A stretch of DNA of 64,000 nucleotides from Haliclystus octoradiatus (taxonomy: Eukaryota > Cnidaria > Staurozoa > Stauromedusae > Haliclystidae): NCBI GenBank assembly GCA_916610825.1, contig OU744449.1, positions 7,088,243-7,152,242 of the forward strand, in the 5' to 3' direction. Shown in pieces: positions 40,009 to 51,101 of the stretch. The translations under genes and the position numbers were made by a program. The notes beneath the pieces were generated by a model. It had not been told where the DNA came from. It worked only from the letters and a program-made list of their open reading frames with translations, and did not search any database. Numbering within the stretch: the stretch's first letter is position 1; each line of letters opens with the position of its first letter.

Positions 40009-43000
40009 ATGTTAAGTTCCCCCTTGAAGCTACCTGGAAGTACAGTCCCTGTTAATCCTCCAACTTTATCCACACCTGCTCACCGTCAATCAATGTCAGC
40101 AAGGTCTTACGTTCAACGTCAATTGGCTAAACCTGTCTTGCATCATGTAGTGGAAATTGATCTCAACCTTATTATAACCTTCCAGCAACGCCTGGCTAAG
40201 CTCTATCCACCTGCATCACCGACTTCGTTCAAGTTTTATTCACCTGCAACGCTGTCTTCTTCCAAGTATAATCCACCTGCAACACAGCCTTCTTCAAGGT
40301 ATAATCCATCTGCAGCGCCGTCTTCATCTTTTCAACCAGCGGCATTTGAAGAAACGGCCAATAAATGGATATCAAAAGCAGAGTCACCTTCTTATGTAGT
40401 CTACCAGAACAAGAAGATAAAGTATGCTGCTGAAGCTGGCAACATACCAGAAGAACTTGTTCACCACATGATTTGCTCGACTGTAATAAGTATGATATCA
40501 GTCTCCCTTTGTCCACCAAGGGAAAGAGACCCAACACCAAATGAACTGAATGAAATGGCAAAGAGTTTCGTTGTTTGCTACCCTTTGCTAGCAGTTGCCA
40601 CTGGGAGTCATGTAAGATATGGTTTACTTTTCTGATTATATGTGACAGATGTTGCTTTTACTATCTACTGCAAACATAATCATGTGATATTTTCTCCCTT
40701 GAAACAGCCCTTTGCATACATGATGGTCACCTCATTCTAATCCTCTACATTATATTGAAATTGAACTTTAAATTAAGGACTCCTCTTTATTATGATTCTT
40801 CTTCTTTGACATCCTAGCTTAGTATACGTTGTATAAGTTGTATACGGATTTCTAATAACAGGCCTATATTATTGTATTTCACTTTATTTATCACCATCCT
40901 GTTACGCTTGGCATTATTGTGCACAGTCATACCTGCATGTTTGAGTTGCTGATCTGTTAAATGTTTTTTTTTTCATTTTTTATAGAACTGCATTTTCAGA
41001 AAGCTGAAAGGCGTCTCACAAACTCTAAGAAAAGTGTTACCAGTAATAGTGACAGCAAAAAAGTTAAAAAAGATTTACCAAAAGATGATAACGCTGTTCT
41101 TCCCCTGGACAGTGTTTTGTCTTCTGATAGCGATCAGGACAATGATGACAACAATGACGCTGCTGGTAATGTCCCTGCTCATGACCAAGGTGCTGGACAA
41201 CAAAACGGTTAGTATCAGACTACTGAGAAAATTCTGATCGCCAGAAAACGGCTAGAAAACCTTACAAATTCTGTGAACTGATTAGTGTTTATGTGAAAAG
41301 GTTTGTCTTTGTTTTATAGATCTGTCAATTTATATACATAGCATATCTCAAATGCACACACTCCCAATTTCCTCAAATATAGTTTTAGTATGTATGTTAA
41401 TTGTCTAGATTCTACAATGCCACATTAGGTTTAATATCTTCTTGTTGATTTCTATAGCCTTATATGGACATCTTTTACAAAGAGAAAATGATGTAGATAA
41501 AATTCCAGTGATTCAGCAAATTTTTAATTGAAAATTTAATTGATGATGACACACAATATAGATTTCCAACTTTGGGCTGTGCAATTTGATTATCTCCATC
41601 ATTCACTTTTGTTGCTTAATATTTGAAGAGACGATATGATTATTCCTTAATATTTCCATTGTATCTCTTTATACTTATACTTTAGATGAAAATACATAAA
41701 AAGGCACGTATGAGAGAGCTAAAAAAATCAAGACCATCAGAGACCGTTATCAATCTGTATCTAAACAAAGAATTCGCAGGTAGACGGCAATGACTGAAGT
41801 CTGTCCCAGTTGGAAGTCGTGCTGCAGCATTAACCAGAGAGTATTCATGCTTCAAAGACGGAAACGAGGTCAGTTTCAAGTTTCATTAAAAACTTTTTGT
41901 CGTATAAAGTTAATATAGTATAGATACACGTTGATAATAGTGAATGTGCAATCTAGTTACTACATGAAAACTTATGTCTCACAGCCAGCTAAGAAGGCAT
42001 CAGAAATCACGGTTTTCTCTCCAATTATCAATAGCTCATAGGAAACCGTACAACGATTTGCTTTGTGTTATAACTAGCAGAACTTTTACAAGCATGTACA
42101 ATGTACATTAATTTTATGCTCATGAAATGTTTTTGGAAACTACTGCTCAATTGTATATTTTGGACAAGCTAGTTGTCAACTTTTAAGTTATGTCGCATTT
42201 CCGACTGATTATATAATTATTTTGCAGATCGTTGAAGAAGCAAGAAGAAGTTTAAAGATCACAGAAGGCCCCTACATCCAAAGTTTCTTCAGGGAGTGTT
42301 GCCAAAAGTTGAAAAATGAAATGGAGTTTATTATTTATTATGCAGTGACGAGAAAGAATTTGCCAAATCCTGCAAAGCCATGTCTAGGTAAGAAAAATAA
42401 TTTCAAGCATTCATGATTCTTAATCTAAGATTTTGCAATGCAAGTTCAAACAAAGTAATTGTGGATGCGATGAAGACCGTACCTCCTGGGAATGGTGACA
42501 GCAAGACATAATTTGGCAATATCTCTGCTAATTTTACTATTTATATTAATTTTAATGTACTATTCAGGTGACTAACTAGATAAATATTAGCAAAATATCT
42601 TAATATTTGTGTTTATACCAAAGGTAACAGCATTTCCCATATTGTCAAATATCTAGGCAAGATCTTTGGCAGTGGAAAACAAGCAAAGAATCCAAAAAAA
42701 AATGTCGAAATACTGCTGGAGTTACAGGTTAGTTACTCCTTCACATTTTGATTGAACTTTTCATAGAAGATATGTTTATTTTTAAAATTGTTTTTTATAA
42801 CAATTGATTTTGAATTGGTTTAGGAAAGAATAATAATATTACAGACACATTTTCTAATAGTTTGAGAAAATTTGTATCAATTTCAATATTTCACCATTAT
42901 CCTATTTATTGGTCATCATAGGTCCTCCTAAATCCCGTTAATTTTGACATATCTCTTATAGCATGCTCTTCTTATATTATGTAACTAATTCTTCTGTGTT

Positions 43001-43327
43001 ATTTTTCAGGGACACGAAGATCCTAGCATGTGGTGCCAGAAGCGTTCTGGGAACACAACCGTCATGCTTGCAGACTCTTCCAAAGTTTACGTTGTCGTTG
43101 GACAAACACTTTTAGCTGACTTTTTGTTAGATGAAATGCTGGAGGCATTCGTCTGCTTTCTTGCCACATTTTATGTGCTGGATTACGATTACCCTCAGTA
43201 CCAAGAACTCGGTCTCTGCATTTTACAGAAAATTGTTTTTGGGGACGATCGTGTGCCTGCCAGTATTGTTGGCACATTTTGCAAAGAACTGGGATCCTAC
43301 AACAGCGATAGAACAACGCCACAATAG
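40009..43327 (+). pseudogene. SAMD3-like repeated gene, exons partly broken
   Basis: Exon-like pieces on the plus strand match the invertebrate 'SAMD3-like' family, which is repetitive and of unknown function. 40009-40611 has a YNPPATQPSS-type repeated segment and NELNEMAKSFVVCYPLL. An acidic piece is near 40985-41210. 42230-42390 (IVEEARRSLKITEGPYIQSF) joins 42657-42726 (KIFGSGKQAKNPKKN) in phase 1 and then 43011-43327 (GHEDPSMWCQKRSG, VGQTLLADFLLDEML, FYVLDYDYPQYQELG, stop). The first two joins and the piece near 41690-41870 have frame breaks, so the gene is probably decayed. It lies antisense within ferroportin intron 2. A transposon origin is possible. Confidence 0.55.
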
Positions 43328-44160
43328 ACATTTGATTTGCTAATAATGAAATACAAGTCTTCATTCATGGTTATTATAACTGATTTGATGTTACATTATT
43401 TTATTTTAATGTAACATAATTGATCTGCATTTAAATTGCACATTTTAGATTTTTTGACTTAAATAGTATTATTTACTCTTTCTTGTAATTTTAATTCATT
43501 AAAATAGTTAAAACAAATTAAATTGTAAACTTTATTGATTAATCCGAATTTGCTTTCTTTAATCTTAATCCATTATAATATCTCAAATTGATTGAAGTGA
43601 TTGTGTTGATATATAGATACATGCTTGGCAAGTGATTATAAGTGTAGTTCATACAAAAAAACAGATTAAATAGCTAAAAACTGTGCTCCATTCGAGAAAA
43701 CTTTCCATTCAAAAGAGAAAATGATGATAGTAGGTGTGAAGAAATATAGAATTTAACAGAACGAAATTATCTTGATACAGCAAAATTATGTCAGTAGGCC
43801 TAAACAGCTAAAATAAGGTCAAAAACTTGAATAAGATATTAGTCATCAAGAGAATATTGATATAGATTAAGTTTGTCGGTATCATTGTAGCTCAAATCAC
43901 ACTAGAATAGGATAATTAATTTAGAAAAAATTGATTCGAAATAACACATAATTTCTTACCACACGGAAAACTACAAATAGTCTTGTTTTGAAGGAATATT
44001 ATCTTCAAATACACATTTATTGTCTTATTACAAACGCTAAGGATTTTGCTGTGTAAAGGTGTTTGTAAAAGTCACAAAAAGTAACAAATCATCGCAAAGT
44101 TACATATGGGTGAAAAGATGTAATTTTAATAACCCTTCTATTGCATTTTAGAAAATTGAG
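43328..44160. other. Intron sequence without a recognised gene
   Basis: AT-rich; no supported frames, repeats or RNA. Confidence 0.35.
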
Positions 44161-45950
44161 AACAAGAGGCATCATTGTCAAGTATATGGAAAAAAAACTT
44201 GACTCTGCCCACAGTTTATATAAGCATGTTAAAAATCTCCATCTTAAACATTACAAACCATCTGAATCCAAAAGTTTTTCCTACAGCATATGTAATCAGC
44301 ACAGGTAAGATTATCTAGCTTTCAAACCCTGCAAACTATTTTCTGTTCAATTCATTTAAATCTTCCGATAAAATTGATTGGATAACTGCAAAGGCAACGT
44401 AAATCGTTGGCAATTTAGACTTGTACTCAAACAAGTAACTACATTGCATTTTCTATTCCAGGTGTAATTCAATAGTTGATTATGCGGTGCATTTGCTAGC
44501 AGCTCACAGCAAAGGAACTGGTGTGGAAACATTACAATTTAGCAACATTGATGAGTTCACAATGTGGAAGCTTCAAATTGAAGCCGATACCAAAAGCATG
44601 TACGTTCAACATCGCCAACCAGAACAGAAGAGCACAAATACGATAACTCATTACTACTGCCATCGATCAGGAATAGTTAGAAGTTGCAGCTCTGGAAAAC
44701 GCATAACAAAATGACAAGGTAGCTCAAGATCAAACATGAAATACAGTTCTTTCATGACAGCTTCTATGAACCATACCAGTAGTAAAATCCAAATGAAATA
44801 CTCTTTGACAGACATTGGCCATGATTTTTTACTAGGTCATTTGCGCATTTCTGCTAAATTGAAAGCAGTGGCTTTATCCGAGTTAGCTAATGGAGTCTTT
44901 ATGGAGACAGTCCTTGACAAAATCAGGGATGATTTGCTGCCTTGCACTAAGCGAGATGACTTAACAAACAAAAAAGGCCTTCACAGCATGTTCAAGCAAT
45001 TCAACATTCAATTGATCCAAAAGCATCCTTGTGACGGCACAAATGTATACTGTTGGGTTCAAAAGCTTCAGTCAAAAGATCCTGATTCGATTATCTGTTA
45101 TAAGCCACAAGGGGAAATCAAATATGTATTATCAACAGAAGATTTTATCTTTGGGTTGCAGACCACGTTTCAAAAAACTTGCATGCAGGATTACGCCCAA
45201 AAACATTTTTGCGTTGACGCAGCTCATTCAACTAGGCTACAGTTTGAACTTTGTAACAGTGCTAATTGAGGATGATTACGGAGAAGGGTGCCGGTAGCGT
45301 GGCTTATTAGTAATAGAGAAGATGACTGTTACCTTAGTCCTTTTTGAAAGTTTGGCAACGAGCATGGGTGAGATACATGTTAAAGATTTCATGTCTGATG
45401 ACTGCAATAAGTTTTCAACGCTTGGTGCCTACATTTCCCGACTCCTGAGAGGCATCTCATCTGTGCTTGGCATATCGATAAATTTTTACGGCTAAGCATT
45501 AGAAAACTTGTGAAAGGCGAGTCACGGCAGCTAGAACTATATCACTATGTGAAAACTTTGCAGTCACAAACAGATGAAGAACAATTCAAAGATGATATTT
45601 TGAAATTTTGCTCGCTGCTAAGTAAAGATTACCCAGATTTTCACAAATACTTTGTTGGACAGTTTGCTCTCCGAAAAGAAAAATGGGCAAACTGTTACCG
45701 ATTATCTACGACAGCAAACACGAATATGTCTCTTGAAAATTTTCAGAAATTTCTCAAGACATATTATTTCAATAAGAAACGGAACCATCGTGTTGACCAT
45801 CCGCTACATACTCTACTCAAAGTCTCGACAAAGCATTTCAGGTATTCGAAAAGTTAGAAAAGGGAAGAGCACATACAAAACAAAGGAGGTTGCAGACAGG
45901 CAGGCAGAAAAAGGCAGAAGCTAATAAAAATAAAGCAACATTGAAAAAAA
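44160..45950 (+). pseudogene. Second, decayed MULE-like transposase
   Basis: Fragments in successive frames resemble animal MULE proteins: YVQHRQPEQKSTNTITHYYC with RSCSSGKR (44600-44700, zinc-site region), HDFLLGHLRISAKLKAVALS (44820), GLQTTFQKTCMQDYAQKHF then CVDAAHSTRLQFEL (45170-45250, around the first catalytic Asp), HLICAWHIDKFLR (45455-45495), and YFVGQFALRKEKWANCYRL (45640-45700). Many stops and frame changes separate them. It differs clearly from the intact MULE at 14.8 to 20.1 kb and is a different lineage. Confidence 0.7.
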
Positions 45951-46229
45951 TAGGTGAAGAAATCTGTGAAAATGAATATTCCAGACATTATCAGGTAAAC
46001 TTTTCGACTTCAAAAACACATTCAAAAATACTAGAACAGCGTGCCTATGGCTCCAATATATGGATATGGTTGAAATTTTACTTCAATTTATCAAAGCTGA
46101 AAGGACTGGTAATTTTAACCTACACTGGCAAGCCTTAAACAGTAGTTGCCCTACTTTGCTACTGCAGGTCATAATTTATATGTTAAATCGTTATGGTTGT
46201 ATCTTCAATCAATGGTACAATTAAAATCT

Positions 46230-47435
46230 TCAAATTTAAATGTGTACTTAAAATTGCAAAAAGGGTATCATGTTGCACGGAGGAGTTCACGTTATCGGGG
46301 TGGACTTTCTACTGACTTGGTTATCGAGCAAGTACTAATGAGGAGTCTCAAAACAAGCAGTGGGTTGATCAGGGGGCGAGGAATGACAGAAGAACAGAGT
46401 AATATTTGGCTCATGTCAATGCTTGCATGTGCTGAAGTTAACGATGCTATGCTAGAAGTTACAAATGTTTCATATGCTACCTGAGTGAACAAAATCAATA
46501 TATTTCTGCATCAACAATCATCAGAGACAATAATGATATGAATATTCTGCTCAAGGCATTACAAGAACACAATCCCTTTGAAAAAGATAAACCATAATGA
46601 AATATAGTCAATGGTGTTGTAGCGGATACAAATGTTAATGTAGATTCATCGTTGAGTATAGGAAAGAAGATTATTGACGGTATGTCAGATAAAGAAGTTG
46701 AAGATTATACATTCAAAAAAAAAAACCAAGCTGTAACACTTGGTGCAAAATATTCAATTCAAATCGATGGTGAACTAGTTTATGTTGACCCACAGCTTCT
46801 TTTCCAGCGCCTTCTAATTGTCAAACACACTCAAGAGGATGTGTCCTCTTTCTTCAAATATGAGTTATGTAGATACCCACCTGCTCTATTTGATGAATAT
46901 CTACAAATGAGAAAGCCTGATCAGCTAGTTTTAGCTGATGCAATTTGGAAAATGTCGAATGTCAAAAGTTGTGAGGTTCCCGCAGATTCTTGTTTTGTTT
47001 TAGATGGAGGAGCTCTTCTGCATAAATTACCATGGTCAAGAGGCTCAAGCTTTAATGAGATCTGCAATATTTATGTTAATTATGTCAAAAAGAAGATGCG
47101 GTCTCAATGATTTGAGATATCAGAAATATTCAGATAAAGTCACACATCTTTCAAAACAACTGTATCCTAAACAGTTACCCCCCAATTCTGCAGCAGCTGC
47201 TAATCATAGTCTATGTGTGTTTTATCAAGTAGAAGTATGGAGGCATAACGACGACATGTTAATTGCTGAGAAAACAAATTTCTCGGCAGTTAAAATGCAA
47301 CCCGATGAGTCATCAGATGATGTCCACATGAGAATCAACCACTCAGCCAATCAACGTGAATTTAAAAAAAATTTAAGTAGAGCAGGATCCTGTAGAGAAA
47401 TTAAAGAAAATGGTATTTATCAATTCGTTCAATGA
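46230..47435 (+). pseudogene. Decayed copy of a widespread repetitive gene of unknown function
   Basis: Blocks such as GLSTDLVIEQVLMRSLKTSS, GRGMTEEQSNIWLMSML, YTFKKKNQAVTLGAKYSIQI, DPQLLFQRLL, FVLDGGALLHKLPWSRGSS and QLPPNSAAAANHSLCVFYQV belong to a protein family I know as highly repeated in invertebrate and fish genomes. The Asp-rich LDGG and following motifs recall PIN/flap-nuclease-like folds, which is inference. Frames shift at about 46485 and 47110. It sits between a dead MULE and a dead Gypsy element. Confidence 0.6.
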
Positions 47436-47699
47436 GAAAAGAGTTTTATAAAAGAATTATTTGACTTTATTCGTTTACGTTTTTAAACCGCAATGATGTC
47501 AGCATGGTTGTCTCTCCACTGCAAAGTCAGATCAGCAATGATGTCATGATAATATTAAGCGCCGCTACATTCAAAGATATTAAAAGCAATAAGTACGTGC
47601 AATAAGTGCGGTTACCGTCATGCACTGTGACGTTGCCCAGTCTACAACGAACATTGCTGTAGCCTACATGTGGACGATTTAGTACTGTATACTAATCTC

Positions 47700-49329
47700 G
47701 AGATTGACCTCTTCCAAAATTCTTAGACCTCAACCGAGTCAAAGTAAATTTACTATGCTGTCGATGATGTTAATATTGCTAGTTTTATTGTTGAAAGTTC
47801 TGATTTTTTTTGCATGTTGCCATGCAGAAATCAACACCTTTAACATGAATGAGATTGTTGAAGACGTTAAAATAAATGGGCCATTTATTTCGATGCAACA
47901 TGATACAGGGGCAGGATGTACTATTATATCATCCTACCTATGTGAAAAACTTGGGTGTCCTGATATGTCAACAACACAGAGGAAACTTCATTTATATGAT
48001 GCTTGTGATATGAAAATACTTGGACAGTGTTAATTATCCATTAAAATTGTACAAATAATCAAATTGTTGTATTACCTATCCAAGTAGTTTAGGTCATCTA
48101 GGCCACTTGTGTGGAAAAGCACCTTGTTGAAAGGGTTTTGAATATACAGTACTCCAAAAACAAAGCTGCTTCCTTCGTAGGTTTTATCAGTCTTTCTGAA
48201 AACTCATCCCTAATTTTGCTAACAAAGTAGCACCACCAAATGATTTACGAAAACAAGACAAAAATTGTGTATGGAATGAGACTGAGAAAAATGCATTTGA
48301 AAGCCTCAAGCATGAAATTGCGTCATCACCAGAAGCTTAGCCCTATTCTTTAACAAAACCAGTCACTTTAGCGACAGATGCTCCCGGTACAGCGATTGAT
48401 GGTATCTTGCCTCAAGACGACCCGCTATTTTGACTCAAAAGCAGTGACATCAGGGGGACAAAGCTTTTCAGCTAGAGAAAGAGAGGCATTGCAGTAGAAT
48501 GGTATTTATCGCCCGCTGGGCGGGGATTTAAACTTATCACTGACCATCAAGCATAAGTCTGTTTGTTTGGTGCTAGCAAACCAATACCCACAACAGTCTT
48601 TGTCCGGATTTCTAGATGGGTAATAAAGCTTATTGCTTTAGATTTTGACATTAAATATCGGCCTAAAAGTACAATCACTCATGCGGATGCACTTTCACGC
48701 CCGCAGTTAACAATTATGCGTGAAGATGTTGTTGCTAGTGTCGCCACAGCAACCACTTCAGCATTTTTTGCTCCAGTATTGCCCATATTCGAATTGAAAT
48801 TTTGCTCACAAAGCGATCCGATATCGATCAGTAAAATGAAAAGAATTGTTGATATTATTGATAATCGATGGTCAGCATTATCTGAATCTGAAAAAGCTTT
48901 CTTACGTTTCAAAAATTGTTTGACAATTGGAAATGACGTTATCTATTTCAAAAGTGTTCCTTCCATTCCAACAAAATTACATTGAGTAGTTTTACAAAAA
49001 GCTCATGAAACCTATCAGGGCATTAATACCACATACAGGCTCCTTCTAAAAGGTGCATGATGACCTGGCATTTTTCACAATGTAGAGAACTTTGTTTCTA
49101 TATGTAAAAAATGTTATTCCATTAGACCTAGATTTGGTCAAAATGTGAAAGATAACGCCAAGGAATTCATTAGTGTTGAGATTGTACAATGGCTTGTCAA
49201 CTCCGGTTGCCTCAAAATTGAAACTCAGGCCTATTTTTCGGGTTCTAACGGATTGGCTGAACGGGAGGTCCAGACAGTCAAGCAGGCAATGAAGGCATGG
49301 CAAACAGGATTGCAGTATAATGCATAGTG

Positions 49330-49330
<1 letters not shown>
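47700..49330 (+). pseudogene. Gypsy-type retroelement remnant (protease, RNase H, integrase), left part
   Basis: Protease HDTGAGCTIISSYL (47905). RNase H scraps (VTLATDAP near 48365; DFDIKYRPKSTITHADALSR near 48645, the usual RNase H/integrase joint). Integrase end (DNAKEFISVEIVQWLVNSGC near 49152; YFSGSNGLAEREVQTVKQAM near 49230). The reverse transcriptase core is missing and stops are frequent. The sequence resumes at 54682 beyond the Kolobok-like insertion, so that element landed in this one. Confidence 0.8.
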
Positions 49331-49377
<47 letters not shown>

Positions 49378-49434
49378 GCATAGTCCAGACAGTCGAGCGG
49401 GCAATGAAGGCATGACAAACAGGATTGCAGTAGG
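49268..49434. repeat. 7-bp microsatellite (CATAGTC) flanked by a 50-bp direct repeat
   Basis: CATAGTC/CATAGTG units run from about 49322 to 49386. On each side stands GTCCAGACAGTCRAGCRGGC plus AATGAAGGCATGRCAAACAG (starting 49268 and 49384). The microsatellite therefore arose inside a duplicated scrap of the Gypsy integrase. Confidence 0.85.
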
Positions 49435-49554
49435 CCTATTCATTTGTAATGTTTTTAAGGTAGTTCACCACAGTTAGCTCAATTTTAACAATCTGATAAT
49501 ATTTTGAAAAATCACTGGAATCCTAGTCTAAAAGTATTATACTTCCAATATATG

Positions 49555-50470
49555 CTATAAAAATTTTCGTCAACAGGGGAAATAGGGCGTGACATAGCTT
49601 CGAACATGATGCTAAAAAATATGCTGATTCAGCATAAATTGAAAACCATCTAATATTTCTTAAATTTATTTAGCCTTCAAGTATCCTTTAAGGGAGATGC
49701 ATCTTTGATACATAATGAATCAAGATCCAACTTTTTTTTTTTTTTTTTAGTATCACAGCTGGAAAATGGGCGTGTTAGAATATGAGCAAATAAGTGCCTA
49801 ATTTCATGTTTTAAAGTTATTTTTAGAAAACTTTTATCTGAACAAACTTCTTAAAATTTTGAGGAGGGCTAGCTTACTGCATTTACTTCCATCTATCAAG
49901 AAAAAAAATTGGGGTCACCGATGTAATTAATGCGTGAAACCTTGTCAAATAACAAAAATGACGAAAATGGCAATAATCCTGTCAGGAATAACTTTTTACC
50001 TTTGATGTGGATCTGTTTTGAAAGTAAATTACATTTTTTACAGTGATCCAGAATGAAATGTTAGCCACAAATATATTCCGACAGACTTAGCTAGATCTGT
50101 ATTGAATATCAGCATAGAAAATGGTAAAATATTGGAAAAAATGCTGATTCAGCATAAATTTCATAATGTGCTACTGTTTGACAAATCACTGTAAAAGAGA
50201 GGTCACCATGGTGATAACATTTTAGTACTGATACATTAAAAACCAAATCATGAAAAATATATTGAATTTTGATTACACAGCAGGAAATACGGGGCATCGA
50301 TAAACGCGCAAATAATTGTGTTACTTGAAGTTTTAGAGTTATTTTTAGAACATTTTTATCTGAACAAAATTCATGCAAATTTGCAGAAGGCTAGATGATT
50401 GTATCTTCTTTGGATTGACGAGAAAAAAAATAGGGGTCACCAGTGTAATAAACGTGTGACACCTCGTCAA
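49555..50470. repeat. Two diverged subterminal repeats of the Kolobok-like element
   Basis: GCTGATTCAGCATAAATT at 49622 and 50141, GTTATTTTTAGAA..TTTTATCTGAACAAA at 49817 and 50338, and GGGGTCACC..TGTAAT near 49911 and 50434, all about 520 bp apart. This is a direct duplication of roughly 400 to 500 bp with strong divergence. Confidence 0.7.
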
Positions 50471-50715
50471 AGTCATAAAAATGCCGCAAACCTCAATAAT
50501 TTAGTCACACAAGACCTATTGTGAATGACAGTTATCTATTTGGTAACCAGACTTGTCATTTTTGTGGCAATGATGATACAATACACCAAAGTAGATCAAG
50601 GAAGATATACTAAGCCATACTCATTAATTGCACCATTGATCAAAGGTGTGAGTGTTAATATATATAGATATACATAAGGATGGTGACTGAGTCAAAGAAA
50701 ACACATTCTTAATTT

Positions 50716-50755
50716 CTGTTACTATAGTTTCACGCAGTGTGCGATCATCAGACAG
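50716..50755 (-). ncRNA. Hammerhead-ribozyme-like motif, minus arm
   Basis: Exact inverted counterpart of the plus-arm motif: minus-strand CTGT, CTGATGA (plus 50745-50751), CGCA/TGCG hairpin, GAAAC (plus 50727-50731), GTA, ACAG. Confidence 0.5.
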
Positions 50756-50805
50756 TTGATACTCAATCAACTGAGTTTGAGTATCAACATCAGTTTGAGT
50801 ATCAA

Positions 50806-50845
50806 CTGTCTGATGATCGCACACTGCGTGAAACTATAGTAACAG
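50806..50845 (+). ncRNA. Hammerhead-ribozyme-like motif (type I order), plus arm
   Basis: Reading the plus strand: CTGT (stem I), CTGATGA (50810-50816), T, CGCA-CAC-TGCG (stem II hairpin), T, GAAAC (50830-50834), TATA loop, GTA (50839-50841), ACAG (stem I partner). Core bases and order fit a hammerhead with a very short stem III. The pair normally G-C at the base of stem II is U-U here, which could weaken or abolish cleavage. The mirror copy is on the minus strand at 50716-50755. Confidence 0.5.
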
Positions 50846-51101
50846 ATATTAAGAATGTGTTTTCTTTGACTCAGTCACCATCCTTATGTATTACAGCTCT
50901 GCCAATGTTTAATCGGTATTGAGCACTATCACATCTGACGATAGATAAATCTATCTTTATTATTATATATATAGATATATATATATATACATAGATGTGT
51001 ATGTGATATGCGGTTTATAAAATAATGAATTACTGTTTAAGATTGTAAATGTGATACATTGTTCAGAGGTATATAATTAATGTATAATTGGCAAGTATTA
51101 T

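Larger units (their letters stand above)
50676..50930. repeat. Palindromic foldback with hammerhead-like cores on both arms
   Basis: Arms of about 85 to 90 bp (50676-50766 and 50798-50890) are nearly perfect inverted copies (TACATAAGGATGGTGACTGA ... and its complement), separated by a short spacer with GTTTGAGTATCAAC repeats. Each arm contains a hammerhead-like core. The family tail AGCTCTG to TATTGAGCACTATC follows at 50894-50930. Confidence 0.85.

Noticed and set aside
50737-50922. Small ORFs across the palindrome at 50.7 kb
   Set aside because: Nearly the same peptide arises from both strands because the sequence is its own complement; it has no coding logic.
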